From Paenibacillus dendritiformis (GTDB lineage: Bacteria > Bacillota > Bacilli > Paenibacillales > Paenibacillaceae): DNA of 64,000 bases. This document shows positions 7,082-15,428 of this stretch, piece by piece (within the stretch, counting starts at the first letter, position 1; the number at the start of each line of letters is the position of its first letter). The stretch spans positions 6,076,501-6,140,500 of the forward strand of contig NZ_AP025344.1 of the NCBI RefSeq assembly GCF_021654795.1, written 5' to 3'. The translations under genes were made by a program, and so were the position numbers. The notes under the pieces are model-generated. The model saw nothing but the letters and a program-made list of their open reading frames with translations, had not been told where the DNA came from and did not search any database.

Positions 7082-9394
7082 TTATTCGATATCCGGCCCA
7101 TCCGATCCGGGAAGCCGGTAATTCATCCACTCCTGCGGCAGCAGTTGCCGGTAAGGCGGCTGCTGGAACCGGTCGTCGATCAGCACGAGCGTCCCGGTGT
7201 CGCGCTCCGAACGGATCAGCCTGCCCCCGGCCTGAAGCACCTTGTTCATCCCGGGATAGACATAGGCATAGTTGTATCCGTTTTTCCCCGTGCGGTTGAC
7301 GTAGTCGCGAATAATGTTCCGCTCCAGGCCAAGCTGGGGCAAGCCGACGCCGACGATGATGACGCCCGTCAGCCGGTCTCCCTGCAGGTCTACCCCCTCC
7401 GAGAAGACGCCGCCAAGCACGGCGAACCCGACCAGCGTGCCTGACCGATTCGGCTGGAAAGCATCCAGGAACCGCTCCCGCTCCTCTTCTGTCATCCCCG
7501 CCTCCTGCACCAGCGTATCGACCGGGCTGCCTTCCGCCATGAAGGCTTCGTATACCTCCTGCAAGTACGGATACGAAGGGAAGAACACCAAATAATTGCC
7601 GCCCCGCTCCTCTACCACGCGCCGAATCGCCTGCACGATCGGCAGCTTCGTCCGTTCCCGATCCCGGTACCGCGTCGAGAGCGGGTGCAGCCGCACATCC
7701 CACTGCGCCGGATCGAACGGGGAAGGAAGAGAGAGCGTGTAATCCTCTTCCCGATGGCCGCCCAGCAGGTCCATATAATAGGACATCGGCGTCAAGGTCG
7801 CGGAGAAGCGCACAATCGATCGATACCGCTTGCCAGCCTGAGCGAGCAGGAAAGACGGATCGAGACAGAACAGCTTCAGCCGGACCTCATTCCGCCCGAC
7901 TTCGGCATACGCCGTGAACCGCTCATCGTAGAGCTTCGCGATGCGGACGAAGCTTGACGCAGCGAAATAGGCGTCGAGCAGCATCGTATGGGCCGGCGAT
8001 CCGCCGCCGCCCAACAGGACCGGTTCGGCTTGGGCGATGAACCCGTCCAGCAGCGCCAGCAGCTCTTCGGGGAGCTCCATGTCCGTCAGGCCGCCCTGAT
8101 CCGCGCACCGCTTCCGCAAGGCGATGAAATAGGCATTCACCGCTTGAGCCGCGTCGTGGATCGCGCGATTCACTCCCTTGAACTCGCGCTTCAGTTGCAG
8201 GAACGCGGATTTGACCAGCCCGGCCGAATACATATCCCGCGCCCGGTCGACCAGATTATGCGCCTCATCGATCAGGAGCGCCGTCTCCTTCTTCTGTTCT
8301 TCCGCCCACCGCTTCATCGAGACGCGCGGATCGAACACATAATTATAATCGCAAATGACCGCATCGGCCGCATAGGCAAGATCTAGCGAAAATTCAAACG
8401 GGCATACCCGGTGCTTGCGGGCGTACTCCTCAATGACCGGACGGGTCATCTGCGTCTCATGGGACAATATATCCATGATCGCCCCGTTAATCCGGTCATA
8501 ATAGCCGTCGGCATATTCGCAATAATCCGGCTGGCAGCGGGTCTCCTCCTGGAAGCAGATCTTGTCCTTGGCGGTCAACGTAACCGATTGCATGCAGAGT
8601 CCCTTCGACGCCAACCGCGCGCAAGCATCCTCGGCAGCCGCGCGCGTCGTCGTCTTGGCCGTAATATAGAGAATCCGCCGGATCAGCCCTTCCCCCATCG
8701 CCTTGACCGCAGGGTACAAGGTCGACATCGTCTTGCCGATGCCGGTCGGCGCCATGGCGAACAGGCCGCTGCCCTGAGCAATCGACGTATATACGGCGCC
8801 GGCCAGCTTCCTCTGTCCTGCCCGGTACGTGTCGAACGGGAACGGCAGCTCCCGGATGCTCTCCTGCCGCCGCTGCTCGTGGTCCCGCCGCATCGCCGCG
8901 TACGGCGCATACCGTCCGATGACGTCCAGCACGAAGGCCTCCAGCTCGGCGAAGGTCAGCACCCGCTTGAACCGCTTCGCCTCTTCCGTTCGGACATGGA
9001 CATAGGTCAACTGCACCGCCATCCGATCGCAGCCATGCTCCTTCGCATACATATAGGCGTAGCAGCAGGCCTGCGCCCAATGCACAGGATACGCATCCTC
9101 CGTAATCAGGGCGATGTCTCCCGATACCGACTTGATCTCGTCTATCGTTTCCTCGCCGGACCGAAGCAGGCCGTCGCAGCGGCCGTCGATCTTGAAGCTT
9201 AGATCGCCGTACCGGATGTCGGCCTGCAAATACACTTCCTTTTGGTCCGTCTCTCCGTAGCTTTCCTGCACCCGCTGATGAGCCTTCGTCCCGTCCGTCA
9301 TCGAGCTGGCGGCCCGGAAGCCGCTGTCGATGCTGCCGCTCAAGAACACATGCTCCACCAGCGAACGCACGGATAATTGTATCGTATACGTCAT
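7082..9394 (-). CDS. PD-(D/E)XK nuclease-Fe-S helicase fusion (DinG/XPD type)
   Basis: A superfamily 2 DNA helicase of 770 residues. Residues 1-180 form a RecB/Cas4-like nuclease domain with IDGRCDGLL followed by IDEIKSVSG (D...ExK). The helicase has Walker A APTGIGKT and a DEAH box (LLIDEAHNLVD), and it ends with motif VI (QAGGRLIRSERD). Between motifs I and II are cysteines spaced as in XPD/DinG iron-sulfur clusters (ICFQEETRCQPDYC, then VCPFEF). It probably processes damaged or structured DNA. The ATG at 9394 has GGGAG six bases upstream; the in-frame codon at 9433 has none. The gene stands alone. Confidence 0.9.
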   Translation of the reverse strand: MTYTIQLSVRSLVEHVFLSGSIDSGFRAASSMTDGTKAHQRVQESYGETDQKEVYLQADIRYGDLSFKIDGRCDGLLRSGEETIDEIKSVSGDIALITEDAYPVHWAQACCYAYMYAKEHGCDRMAVQLTYVHVRTEEAKRFKRVLTFAELEAFVLDVIGRYAPYAAMRRDHEQRRQESIRELPFPFDTYRAGQRKLAGAVYTSIAQGSGLFAMAPTGIGKTMSTLYPAVKAMGEGLIRRILYITAKTTTRAAAEDACARLASKGLCMQSVTLTAKDKICFQEETRCQPDYCEYADGYYDRINGAIMDILSHETQMTRPVIEEYARKHRVCPFEFSLDLAYAADAVICDYNYVFDPRVSMKRWAEEQKKETALLIDEAHNLVDRARDMYSAGLVKSAFLQLKREFKGVNRAIHDAAQAVNAYFIALRKRCADQGGLTDMELPEELLALLDGFIAQAEPVLLGGGGSPAHTMLLDAYFAASSFVRIAKLYDERFTAYAEVGRNEVRLKLFCLDPSFLLAQAGKRYRSIVRFSATLTPMSYYMDLLGGHREEDYTLSLPSPFDPAQWDVRLHPLSTRYRDRERTKLPIVQAIRRVVEERGGNYLVFFPSYPYLQEVYEAFMAEGSPVDTLVQEAGMTEEERERFLDAFQPNRSGTLVGFAVLGGVFSEGVDLQGDRLTGVIIVGVGLPQLGLERNIIRDYVNRTGKNGYNYAYVYPGMNKVLQAGGRLIRSERDTGTLVLIDDRFQQPPYRQLLPQEWMNYRLPGSDGPDIE

Positions 9395-9433
9395 CGCATT
9401 CTCCCGGTTCCTGTCTTTGCCTGAATCTGTCAC

Positions 9434-9656
9434 TCGATATACCGATTATACCGCAATTCAGGCTAAAGTGCCGGATGCACAGCGTTCACGGCCTGACCTC
9501 GCCGCCCCCCCGTTCCCCCCGGAGCCGCCCATGCGCAAGTCCGCATGCACCTTGCCGCCTGTGCGCAAGCCCGCCCTCACCCTGCGCCTTCACGTAAGTC
9601 GGCCTGACCTCGCCGGTCTGCAGCAAGTTCGCCTTCGGCGGGCAGAACCGAGCATC
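9434..9656. other. Intergenic, C-rich low complexity
   Basis: No gene is supported. The stretch is C-rich and contains two copies of GGCCTGACCTCGCCG about 110 bases apart plus repeated CGCAAG(C/T)CCGC words. No terminator was recognised for the TetR gene that ends at 9657. Confidence 0.4.
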
Positions 9657-10232
9657 TCACTTCGTCCCCGGGCCCGCTGCTTCCAGCCCCCGCACATACG
9701 TATGAAGCATCCGCTTCAAGCTCTCGTCCCGCTCCAGCTCCATGCGGAAGCCCTGCTTCATCTCCAGCGTGGCGAAGCCATGGAGCAGGCTGCGCAGACC
9801 GCGCACGACATGGAAGGCGTCGGCCTGCTCGTACTTGTATTGGCCAAGCACAGCGAGCAGCAGCTCCAATATCGAGTCGGATGCGGCTTGAATATCCGGG
9901 TCATTGAAATCCGGCGGCGACATCGTCGCTTCGTATACTCCCGGATGCTGGCGGACGAAGTTAACGTAAGCGAACCCGATCGCGTCGATGGCCGCCTCGC
10001 CCGACTTCCCGACCGCCGCGCGCGCCAGCGACTCTCTTAGCTGGAGCAGGCCGTAATGCGCCAGACCGGTGCGCAGCCCCGGAAGTCCCTGGACATGGTT
10101 GTACAGCGAGGGCGACTTGATGCCGAGCCGCTCCGCAACCTCAGCCAGCGTCACCTGGCTGAGGCCGTCCGCATCCGCAATTTCTGCGGCGGTCTGCACA
10201 ATTAACGATCGATCAATGGATTTCCTTGGCAT
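9657..10232 (-). CDS. TetR/AcrR family regulator
   Basis: A 191-residue repressor. The ATG at 10232 follows GGAGGAATCAGC and lies inside the 3' end of the MBL hydrolase gene, so the two are co-translated. The HTH occupies residues 10-50 (ITLAEVAERLGIKSPSLYNH type). The C-terminal part (RSLLHGFATLEMKQGF) resembles the WHG/TetR_C_33 ligand domain. It very probably controls the two-gene operon through the twin palindromes at 10970-11005. Confidence 0.9.
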   Translation of the reverse strand: MPRKSIDRSLIVQTAAEIADADGLSQVTLAEVAERLGIKSPSLYNHVQGLPGLRTGLAHYGLLQLRESLARAAVGKSGEAAIDAIGFAYVNFVRQHPGVYEATMSPPDFNDPDIQAASDSILELLLAVLGQYKYEQADAFHVVRGLRSLLHGFATLEMKQGFRMELERDESLKRMLHTYVRGLEAAGPGTK

Positions 10233-10947
10233 GATGCTGATTCCTCCATACAAGTTCTGCTTCCTGAATCGCCTTATCGATTGCTGCCGCCGGATGCGGC
10301 AGCATCGGCCCATGGCCGGCCGCCAGCAGAGTCGGCTCCAGCGCCCGAAGCTTGCGCGCGCTTGCGAGCGATTCCCCCAGGTTCCAGGTGGCGAGCGTCG
10401 GGAACGGGAACCGCAGCTTCATCTTGCCGGATACGGCCACGCCGCCCTGTGTCTGGAAGGCATCTCCGGCGATAAGAGCCCGGCTGCGCGTGTCGAGGAA
10501 GGCCATCAGCCCCGGCGTATGCCCCGGCGCAGCCACGGCAAGCAAGGAGCCGATGCGATCGCCGTCGCGCAGCAGCCGATCCGGCGCCGTCTTGACGGAG
10601 GCCGGCACCCCGCCGCGAATCGGCGTCCCGGGCTCCCCCGGCTCCAGCGTGCGGTCGCCGCGCAGCAGCTTGGCATCCCGCTCTGAGATGGATACCTCCG
10701 CGTCCGGCAAGGCCGCCTTCAACGCATCCAGCGAACCGACATGATCGTCATGGGCATGCGTCAACACGATGCGGGTAATCGGCTTGCCCAGCTTCGCGGC
10801 CGTTCCCAGGATCCCCTTCATACTAAGGGGCAGCCCGGCATCGATCAAGGTGAGCTCCTTCTCTTCTTCGACCAGATATACATTTACAGGGAACAGTCCC
10901 GGGAACCACGTTAATTGATAGATATGCTCATGGCGGGTTACGCGCAT
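10213..10947 (-). CDS. MBL-fold metallo-hydrolase
   Basis: A 244-residue metallo-beta-lactamase superfamily hydrolase. The metal ligands are visible: LTHAHDDHVGS (HxHxDH), the distal His in AAPGHTPG, the bridging Asp in LIAGDAFQ, and the last His in AAGHGP. The ATG at 10947 follows GGAGGTG at good spacing. It is the first gene of an operon with a TetR repressor whose start lies within it. The family includes glyoxalase II, lactonases and detoxification hydrolases. Repression by a dedicated TetR suggests an inducible detoxifying role (inference). Confidence 0.9.
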   Translation of the reverse strand: MRVTRHEHIYQLTWFPGLFPVNVYLVEEEKELTLIDAGLPLSMKGILGTAAKLGKPITRIVLTHAHDDHVGSLDALKAALPDAEVSISERDAKLLRGDRTLEPGEPGTPIRGGVPASVKTAPDRLLRDGDRIGSLLAVAAPGHTPGLMAFLDTRSRALIAGDAFQTQGGVAVSGKMKLRFPFPTLATWNLGESLASARKLRALEPTLLAAGHGPMLPHPAAAIDKAIQEAELVWRNQHHAKEIH

Positions 10948-10969
10948 GGCAATCACCTCCGATTGCTAA

Positions 10970-11005
10970 ACTAATTATATTAGTATAATAACTAATATCG
11001 TTAGT
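10970..11005 (-). promoter_or_regulatory. Twin TetR operators and promoter
   Basis: Two palindromes precede the MBL gene: ACTAATTATATTAGT (10970-10984, perfect 6-3-6) and ACTAATATCGTTAGT (10991-11005, one mismatched pair). Their centres are 21 bp apart, two DNA turns, so two repressor dimers would bind the same face. A promoter with -35 TTGCAC and -10 TATTAT, 17 bases apart, overlaps both sites on the minus strand. The regulator is presumably the TetR protein of the operon. Confidence 0.75.
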
Positions 11006-11125
11006 TTGTGCAATCATTTATTTTTCCATCTCTCCCCTTTTGGGCGAAATTCCTTCCCCGTGGAGTGACATATGAGCGCCATTGCAGGTTTGAAGATTAG
11101 GCGGGATTCATCCAGGCCGGACAAC

Positions 11126-11154
11126 AAAAAAACACCCTTCGCGGGTGTTTTTTT
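11126..11154. terminator. Bidirectional terminator
   Basis: AAAACACCC and GGGTGTTTT form a tight hairpin around TTCGC, with a run of A before it and seven T after it. It works on either strand. On the minus strand it would insulate the MBL-tetR promoter from read-through coming from the glpD side. Confidence 0.8.
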
Positions 11155-11198
11155 GGCGTTACGAACCTACATGGCATCCCCTGTTCGATGCAGCCAGG

Positions 11199-11350
11199 TT
11201 GCTCTGCTCTATCCCGGTTGCTCAGGCCGACCCCGCCTGGTGGCTCCCTCTATCCCACTTGCTCAGGTCCGACCCGCCTGGTGGCTCTGCTCTATCCCAC
11301 TTGCTCAGGCCGAATCCGCCTGGTGGCTCGCTCTATCCCACTTACTCAGG
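11199..11350. repeat. Tandem repeat, period about 42 bp
   Basis: Three full copies and one partial copy of a unit of 41-43 bases that begins GGCTCTGCTCTATCCCACTT and ends CCGCCTGGT. The copies differ by point changes and 1-2 base indels. The stretch stays open in some frames but has no ribosome site or coding character. Confidence 0.8.
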
Positions 11351-11406
11351 TGCGCTCGAAGGTTCGATTCGTCCAGAAGCTTGATCGGTCCACTCGATTA
11401 AAAATC

Positions 11407-11582
11407 CTGCACAGCTGCATCAATTTGCCCCAGATAGTCCCTTATTTAGTCATATTCCTGCAAAACTACATCTTTTTCTCCTATTTGTCTCCTTTTCAGG
11501 CGATAAAGGGGAAAATTCCTGCACTTTTGCAGCATTCCGATCACGACCTAGGCGCCGTGACACAAATACTGCACTTTTGCAG
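11407..11582 (-). repeat. Four-palindrome element, copy A
   Basis: Four 14-bp pseudopalindromes lie at 11569-11582 and 11519-11532 (both CTGCACTTTTGCAG on the plus strand), 11458-11471 (CTGCAAAACTACAT) and 11407-11420 (CTGCACAGCTGCAT). Read on the minus strand the spacers are 36, 47 and 37 bases, exactly as in copies B and C on the plus strand. It lies 3' of glpD in the same orientation. Function unknown. Confidence 0.8.
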
Positions 11583-11689
11583 TTTTACCGCAGCGTTTCC
11601 GAGCCGCTCGATGCGACAAGGGATAATATTGGGGCAGCTCGCGGCCTCCGGACAAGTCTGCCGCTTCCCCCTACCCCCTTAGTATCCCT

Positions 11690-11900
11690 AGGTTATACTG
11701 AATTCCACTTGGTTTCCCTTTTTTTCCTGAGTTTCTCTGGGTTTCTCTTGCTTTCACTAGGTTTCTCTGGGTTTCCCTGAGCTCACGGGTTTCCCCCGGC
11801 TTCACTGGGTCTCCCTGGGTCACTGGTCTCCCTGGGTCACTGGATTTCCTTAAGCTCTCCTAAGTTTCTCTGAGTTTTGCGGGATTCCCCTGGGCTTCCC
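11690..11900. repeat. Degenerate GGGTTTCTCT-type repeats
   Basis: About 200 bases made of imperfect 9-12 base words related to GGGTTTCTCTG and GGGTCACTGG, including two near-identical copies of TCTCCCTGGGTCACTGG. Simple-sequence expansion downstream of glpD; no gene. Confidence 0.65.
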
Positions 11901-11921
11901 TGCCTGTCCCCATCTGTCCTC

Positions 11922-13604
11922 TTATTGCTCCCCTGCCGCTTCCACTTGCGGAACGACCGCTTCATGCAGATAGCGGTCCAGCTCTGCCGCGCCGCTCGCC
12001 TTTTGCTCCGGCGTCCAGCCCAGGCGAGCGGCCATCCACTCGATGGCCGGCTCCTTCCACTGCCGGACCCAGTCGATGTCGAAGAACAAGGCGCCGGTTC
12101 TTCGGATGAAGAAATCGGCCGGCTTGAGCGCCATCTCTTCCTCGACCGCATAGGCGAGCGGAACGAGGACTTCCAGCGGAAGGCCGCCGGATGCGGCTTC
12201 GTCGCGGTACCGCTCCGCGAGCGCGAAGAGGCGGTCCGCATTGGAGCCGTACATGCGAGCCCACCGCCGGGCCATCGCGGCATCCAGACCGCGGCGGACG
12301 CCCTCCTCCTTCTTCGCCTCCACGAATCCCGGGAAGGCGGAGGAGCCGCCGACATGGCCGCCGGAGATCGGCATCTGCTTCGTCTTGACCGGCACGAACG
12401 GGCGGCCGTCTTCCTTGGCCATCCGCTGCATGACGCGGTCGACGACCGTCTCCGCCATCTTGCGGTATCCGGTCAGCTTGCCGCCGGCGATCGTGATCAA
12501 GCCGGAAGGCGACTGCCAGATTTCATCCCGGCGCGAGATCTCGGACGCGCTCTTTCCTTCTTCGTAGATGAGCGGTCTGACCCCGGCCCAGCTCGACTCG
12601 ATATCGTCGGCGGTCAGCCGTACCGACGGAAACATGAACGCGATAGCGTCCATAATATAATCGCGGTCTTCCTTCGTCATGACAGGATGGGCAGGGTCCC
12701 CCTTGTAGAACGTGTCGGTGGTGCCGACATACGTTTTGCCGTCGCGAGGAATCGCGAAGACCATCCGCCCGTCGGGCGTATCGAAATAGATCGCTTGCTT
12801 GAGCGGGAACTTCGCTTGATCGATGACGAGATGCACCCCTTTGGACAATTGCAGGTGCTTGCCCGTCTTGGAATGATCCCGATCGCGAAGCTCATCCACC
12901 CATGGACCCGCCGCATTAATAATCGTCTTGGCATAGAACTCATACTCTTTGCCGTCCGCCTGATCCACGACGCGCACGCCGCGCAGCATCCCGTCCTGGT
13001 AGAGGAAGGAGTCGGCCTTCATATAATTAAGCGCCATTGCGCCATGACGGACGGCTTCCTTCATCACTTCGATCGTCAAGCGCGCGTCATCCGTCCGGTA
13101 CTCTACGTAATAACCGCCGCCCAGCAAGCCTTCCCGCTTCAGCAGCGGCTCACGCTCTATCGTCTCCTGCGCGGACAGCATGCGCCGGCGCTCGCTATGC
13201 TTGACCCCGGCGAGGAAATCGTAGACGCGCAGGCCAATGCCGGTGCTGAACTTGCCGAACGTCCCGCCGCGGTGAATCGGCAGCAGCATCCATTCCGGAG
13301 TCGTCACATGGGGTCCGTTCTCATAGACGATGGCCCGTTCCTTGCCGACCTCGGCAACCGTGCTTATATCGAACTGCTTCAAGTACCGGAGCCCGCCATG
13401 GACCAGCTTCGTCGAACGGCTCGACGTTCCCGCTGCGAAATCCTGCATTTCGAACAAGGCCGTCGTCAGTCCGCGGGTCGCCGCATCGAGCGCAATGCCC
13501 GCTCCGGTGATGCCGCCGCCGATGACGATGACGTCCAGCGGCGTCCGGCCCATAGCATCCGCGATCTGTGTGCGATATGCAGAAGAAAATGTTGCAGTTG
13601 TCAT
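11922..13604 (-). CDS. glpD: Aerobic glycerol-3-phosphate dehydrogenase
   Basis: FAD-dependent glycerol-3-phosphate:quinone oxidoreductase, 560 residues, typical of Bacillales GlpD. The N-terminal dinucleotide fold is VIVIGGGITGAGIALDAATR (residues 25-44). Conserved FAD and substrate motifs follow (SSRSTKLVHGGLRYL, TIINAAGPWVDEL, ITIAGGKLTGYRKMAE). The C-terminal DAO_C helical domain is present. It feeds electrons from glycerol phosphate into the quinone pool and makes dihydroxyacetone phosphate. An AGGAGG precedes the ATG. It lies downstream of glpF-glpK with its own leader terminator, implying independent GlpP-type control. Confidence 0.97.
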   Translation of the reverse strand: MTTATFSSAYRTQIADAMGRTPLDVIVIGGGITGAGIALDAATRGLTTALFEMQDFAAGTSSRSTKLVHGGLRYLKQFDISTVAEVGKERAIVYENGPHVTTPEWMLLPIHRGGTFGKFSTGIGLRVYDFLAGVKHSERRRMLSAQETIEREPLLKREGLLGGGYYVEYRTDDARLTIEVMKEAVRHGAMALNYMKADSFLYQDGMLRGVRVVDQADGKEYEFYAKTIINAAGPWVDELRDRDHSKTGKHLQLSKGVHLVIDQAKFPLKQAIYFDTPDGRMVFAIPRDGKTYVGTTDTFYKGDPAHPVMTKEDRDYIMDAIAFMFPSVRLTADDIESSWAGVRPLIYEEGKSASEISRRDEIWQSPSGLITIAGGKLTGYRKMAETVVDRVMQRMAKEDGRPFVPVKTKQMPISGGHVGGSSAFPGFVEAKKEEGVRRGLDAAMARRWARMYGSNADRLFALAERYRDEAASGGLPLEVLVPLAYAVEEEMALKPADFFIRRTGALFFDIDWVRQWKEPAIEWMAARLGWTPEQKASGAAELDRYLHEAVVPQVEAAGEQ

Positions 13605-13656
13605 AGGTGAACCTCCTCGTAGCCGTAACGTGAAATATAGGTTGTCTCGCCGATAG

Positions 13657-13705
13657 AAAAAACTGCAACAACACCACAGCCACAGACTGTAGTGCGATTG
13701 CAGTT
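13657..13705 (-). promoter_or_regulatory. glpD leader terminator (GlpP-type antitermination)
   Basis: On the minus strand the untranslated leader of glpD holds a hairpin with outer arms AACTGCAA/TTGCAGTT and inner arms CACTACAG/CTGTGGTG (one G-U pair), followed directly by a run of T. It lies about 50 bases before glpD. In Bacillus subtilis such a leader terminator is overcome by GlpP plus glycerol-3-phosphate. The glpP gene is not in the window, so the regulator is inferred. Confidence 0.75.
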
Positions 13706-13897
13706 CCCCCCGTTCTCCAACTGATTGATAGTATTAACTTGTACGCAATGATTCCAATATGAACGAGATATCCCATTTCCCCGGCGGATATCCCTAAATT
13801 CTGCGAATTTGCCCTGTGATGATCGCCGTGATATCCCCCGGTATCCCTGATCCCTAAGATGTCAGATGTCTTTGGTCTCCCCGCGACACCCGGCTTT

Positions 13898-15388
13898 TTA
13901 TTTGAATGCTTTGGTCGCCGCAATGGCCGTCTTCCAGCCTCCATACAGCGCTTCCCGCCGCTCCTCCGGCAGCGCGGGCTGGAAGTCGCGCTCGACGCTC
14001 CAGAGCGAGTCGATCTCCTCCCGGCTCTCCCAGTAGCCGACCGCAAGCCCTGCGAGATAAGCGGCTCCCAACGCGGTCGTCTCGCTGACTTGCGGGCGTT
14101 CCACCGGCACGCCCAGCATATCGCTCTGGAACTGCATCAGGAAATTATTTTGCACCGCGCCCCCGTCCACGCGCAGCGTCGTCAATTCTATCGAAGAGTC
14201 CGCCTCCATCGCCTGAAGCACATCCAGCGTCTGATAAGCGAGAGACTCCAGCGTCGCCCGAATCAGATGCTCCTTCGACGTGCCGCGCGTCAAGCCGAAG
14301 ACGGCGCCCTTCACTTCGCTGTCCCAATATGGCGTTCCCAGCCCGACGAAGGCCGGCACGACGTATACGCCATCGGTCGAGTCGACGCGGCTCGCATATT
14401 GCTCGCTGTCGGCGGCGTCTTTGAACATGCGGAGGCCATCGCGCAGCCACTGTATCGCCGAACCGGCCACGAATACGCTGCCCTCAAGAGCATATTCCAC
14501 CTTGCCGTCAATCCCCCACGCAATCGTCGTCAGCAGTCCATGAGAGGATTGAACGGCCTGCTCGCCTGTATTCATAAGCATGAAGCACCCGGTTCCGTAC
14601 GTGTTTTTGGCCATGCCGGGCTTGAAGCAAGCTTGCCCGAACAGGGCGGCCTGCTGGTCTCCGGCGATGCCGGCAATCGGAACCCGCTCGCCGAAGAAAT
14701 GATAGTCGGCCGTCTGGCCGTAGATCTCGGAGGAGGAGCGCACCTCAGGCAGCATCTGCTTCGGAATATCCAGAATTTCCAGCAGCTCGTCGTCCCATTT
14801 CAGCTCATGGATGTTGTACATCAACGTGCGGGACGCGTTACTGTAATCCGTCACGTGCGCTTCCCCGTCGGTCAGCTTCCAGATCAGCCAGGTATCGATG
14901 GTGCCGAACAGCAGCTCCCCGCGTTCCGCTCTCTCCCGGGCGCCCGGGACATGATCAAGGATCCATTTCACCTTCGTGCCGGAAAAATAAGAATCGATCA
15001 GCAGCCCGGTCTTGGAGCGGAACAGCTCACTATGCCCCGCCGCCTGAAGCTCGTCGCAGATCGCTTTCGTCTGCCGCGATTGCCATACAATCGCATGATA
15101 GATAGGGCGGCCTGACTCCTTATCCCAAACGACGGCCGTCTCGCGTTGATTCGTAATGCCGATGCCGGCGATCTGGCTGGGCTTCACGCCCGATTCAATG
15201 AGACAAGTCGCAATGACAGCGAGCACGGTCCCCCAAATCTCCTGCGCATTATGTTCGACCCACCCCGGTTCAGGGAAAATTTGCGTAAACTCTTTTTTGG
15301 CCATATGAATAATCTCGCCGGATCTGTTGAATAAAATCGCCCTGGAGCTGGTCGTCCCCTGATCAATCGATAAAATATACTTCTCCAT
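13898..15388 (-). CDS. glpK: Glycerol kinase
   Basis: ATP:glycerol 3-phosphotransferase, 496 residues, family-typical. FGGY kinase motifs are seen: the N-terminal phosphate loop ILSIDQGTTSSRAILFN, the glycerol-binding NQRET and GDQQAALFGQ, and the C-terminal LRVDGGAVQNNFLMQFQ. The ATG at 15388 follows TGGAGGAATCGG; the frame continues upstream without a ribosome site. It is 40 bases after glpF, forming the facilitator-kinase operon. The PTS phosphorylation site His region of Firmicute GlpK (YFSGTKVKWILDH) is present. Confidence 0.97.
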   Translation of the reverse strand: MEKYILSIDQGTTSSRAILFNRSGEIIHMAKKEFTQIFPEPGWVEHNAQEIWGTVLAVIATCLIESGVKPSQIAGIGITNQRETAVVWDKESGRPIYHAIVWQSRQTKAICDELQAAGHSELFRSKTGLLIDSYFSGTKVKWILDHVPGARERAERGELLFGTIDTWLIWKLTDGEAHVTDYSNASRTLMYNIHELKWDDELLEILDIPKQMLPEVRSSSEIYGQTADYHFFGERVPIAGIAGDQQAALFGQACFKPGMAKNTYGTGCFMLMNTGEQAVQSSHGLLTTIAWGIDGKVEYALEGSVFVAGSAIQWLRDGLRMFKDAADSEQYASRVDSTDGVYVVPAFVGLGTPYWDSEVKGAVFGLTRGTSKEHLIRATLESLAYQTLDVLQAMEADSSIELTTLRVDGGAVQNNFLMQFQSDMLGVPVERPQVSETTALGAAYLAGLAVGYWESREEIDSLWSVERDFQPALPEERREALYGGWKTAIAATKAFK

Positions 15389-15428
15389 CACCGATTCCTC
15401 CATTCCATATAATGAACTGCGCTGAAGC

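Noticed and set aside
11072..11780. Open frames of 67-164 codons between glpD and the MBL operon
   Set aside because: They are open only because of tandem repeats, run through a strong terminator and palindromic element, and have no ribosome sites.
11877..13610. A 577-codon open frame antisense to glpD
   Set aside because: It lies entirely opposite a certain glpD gene, has an Arg/His/Pro-rich translation without known motifs, and is explained by GC-rich codon bias. Similar long antisense frames opposite the amidase, cydD and the 35172 gene were rejected for the same reason.
13657..13705. A fourth copy of the four-palindrome element (AACTGCAA/TTGCAGTT in the glpD leader)
   Set aside because: Only one hairpin is present, with long arms and a T tract; it is a leader terminator and has no neighbours at 50 or 61 bases.
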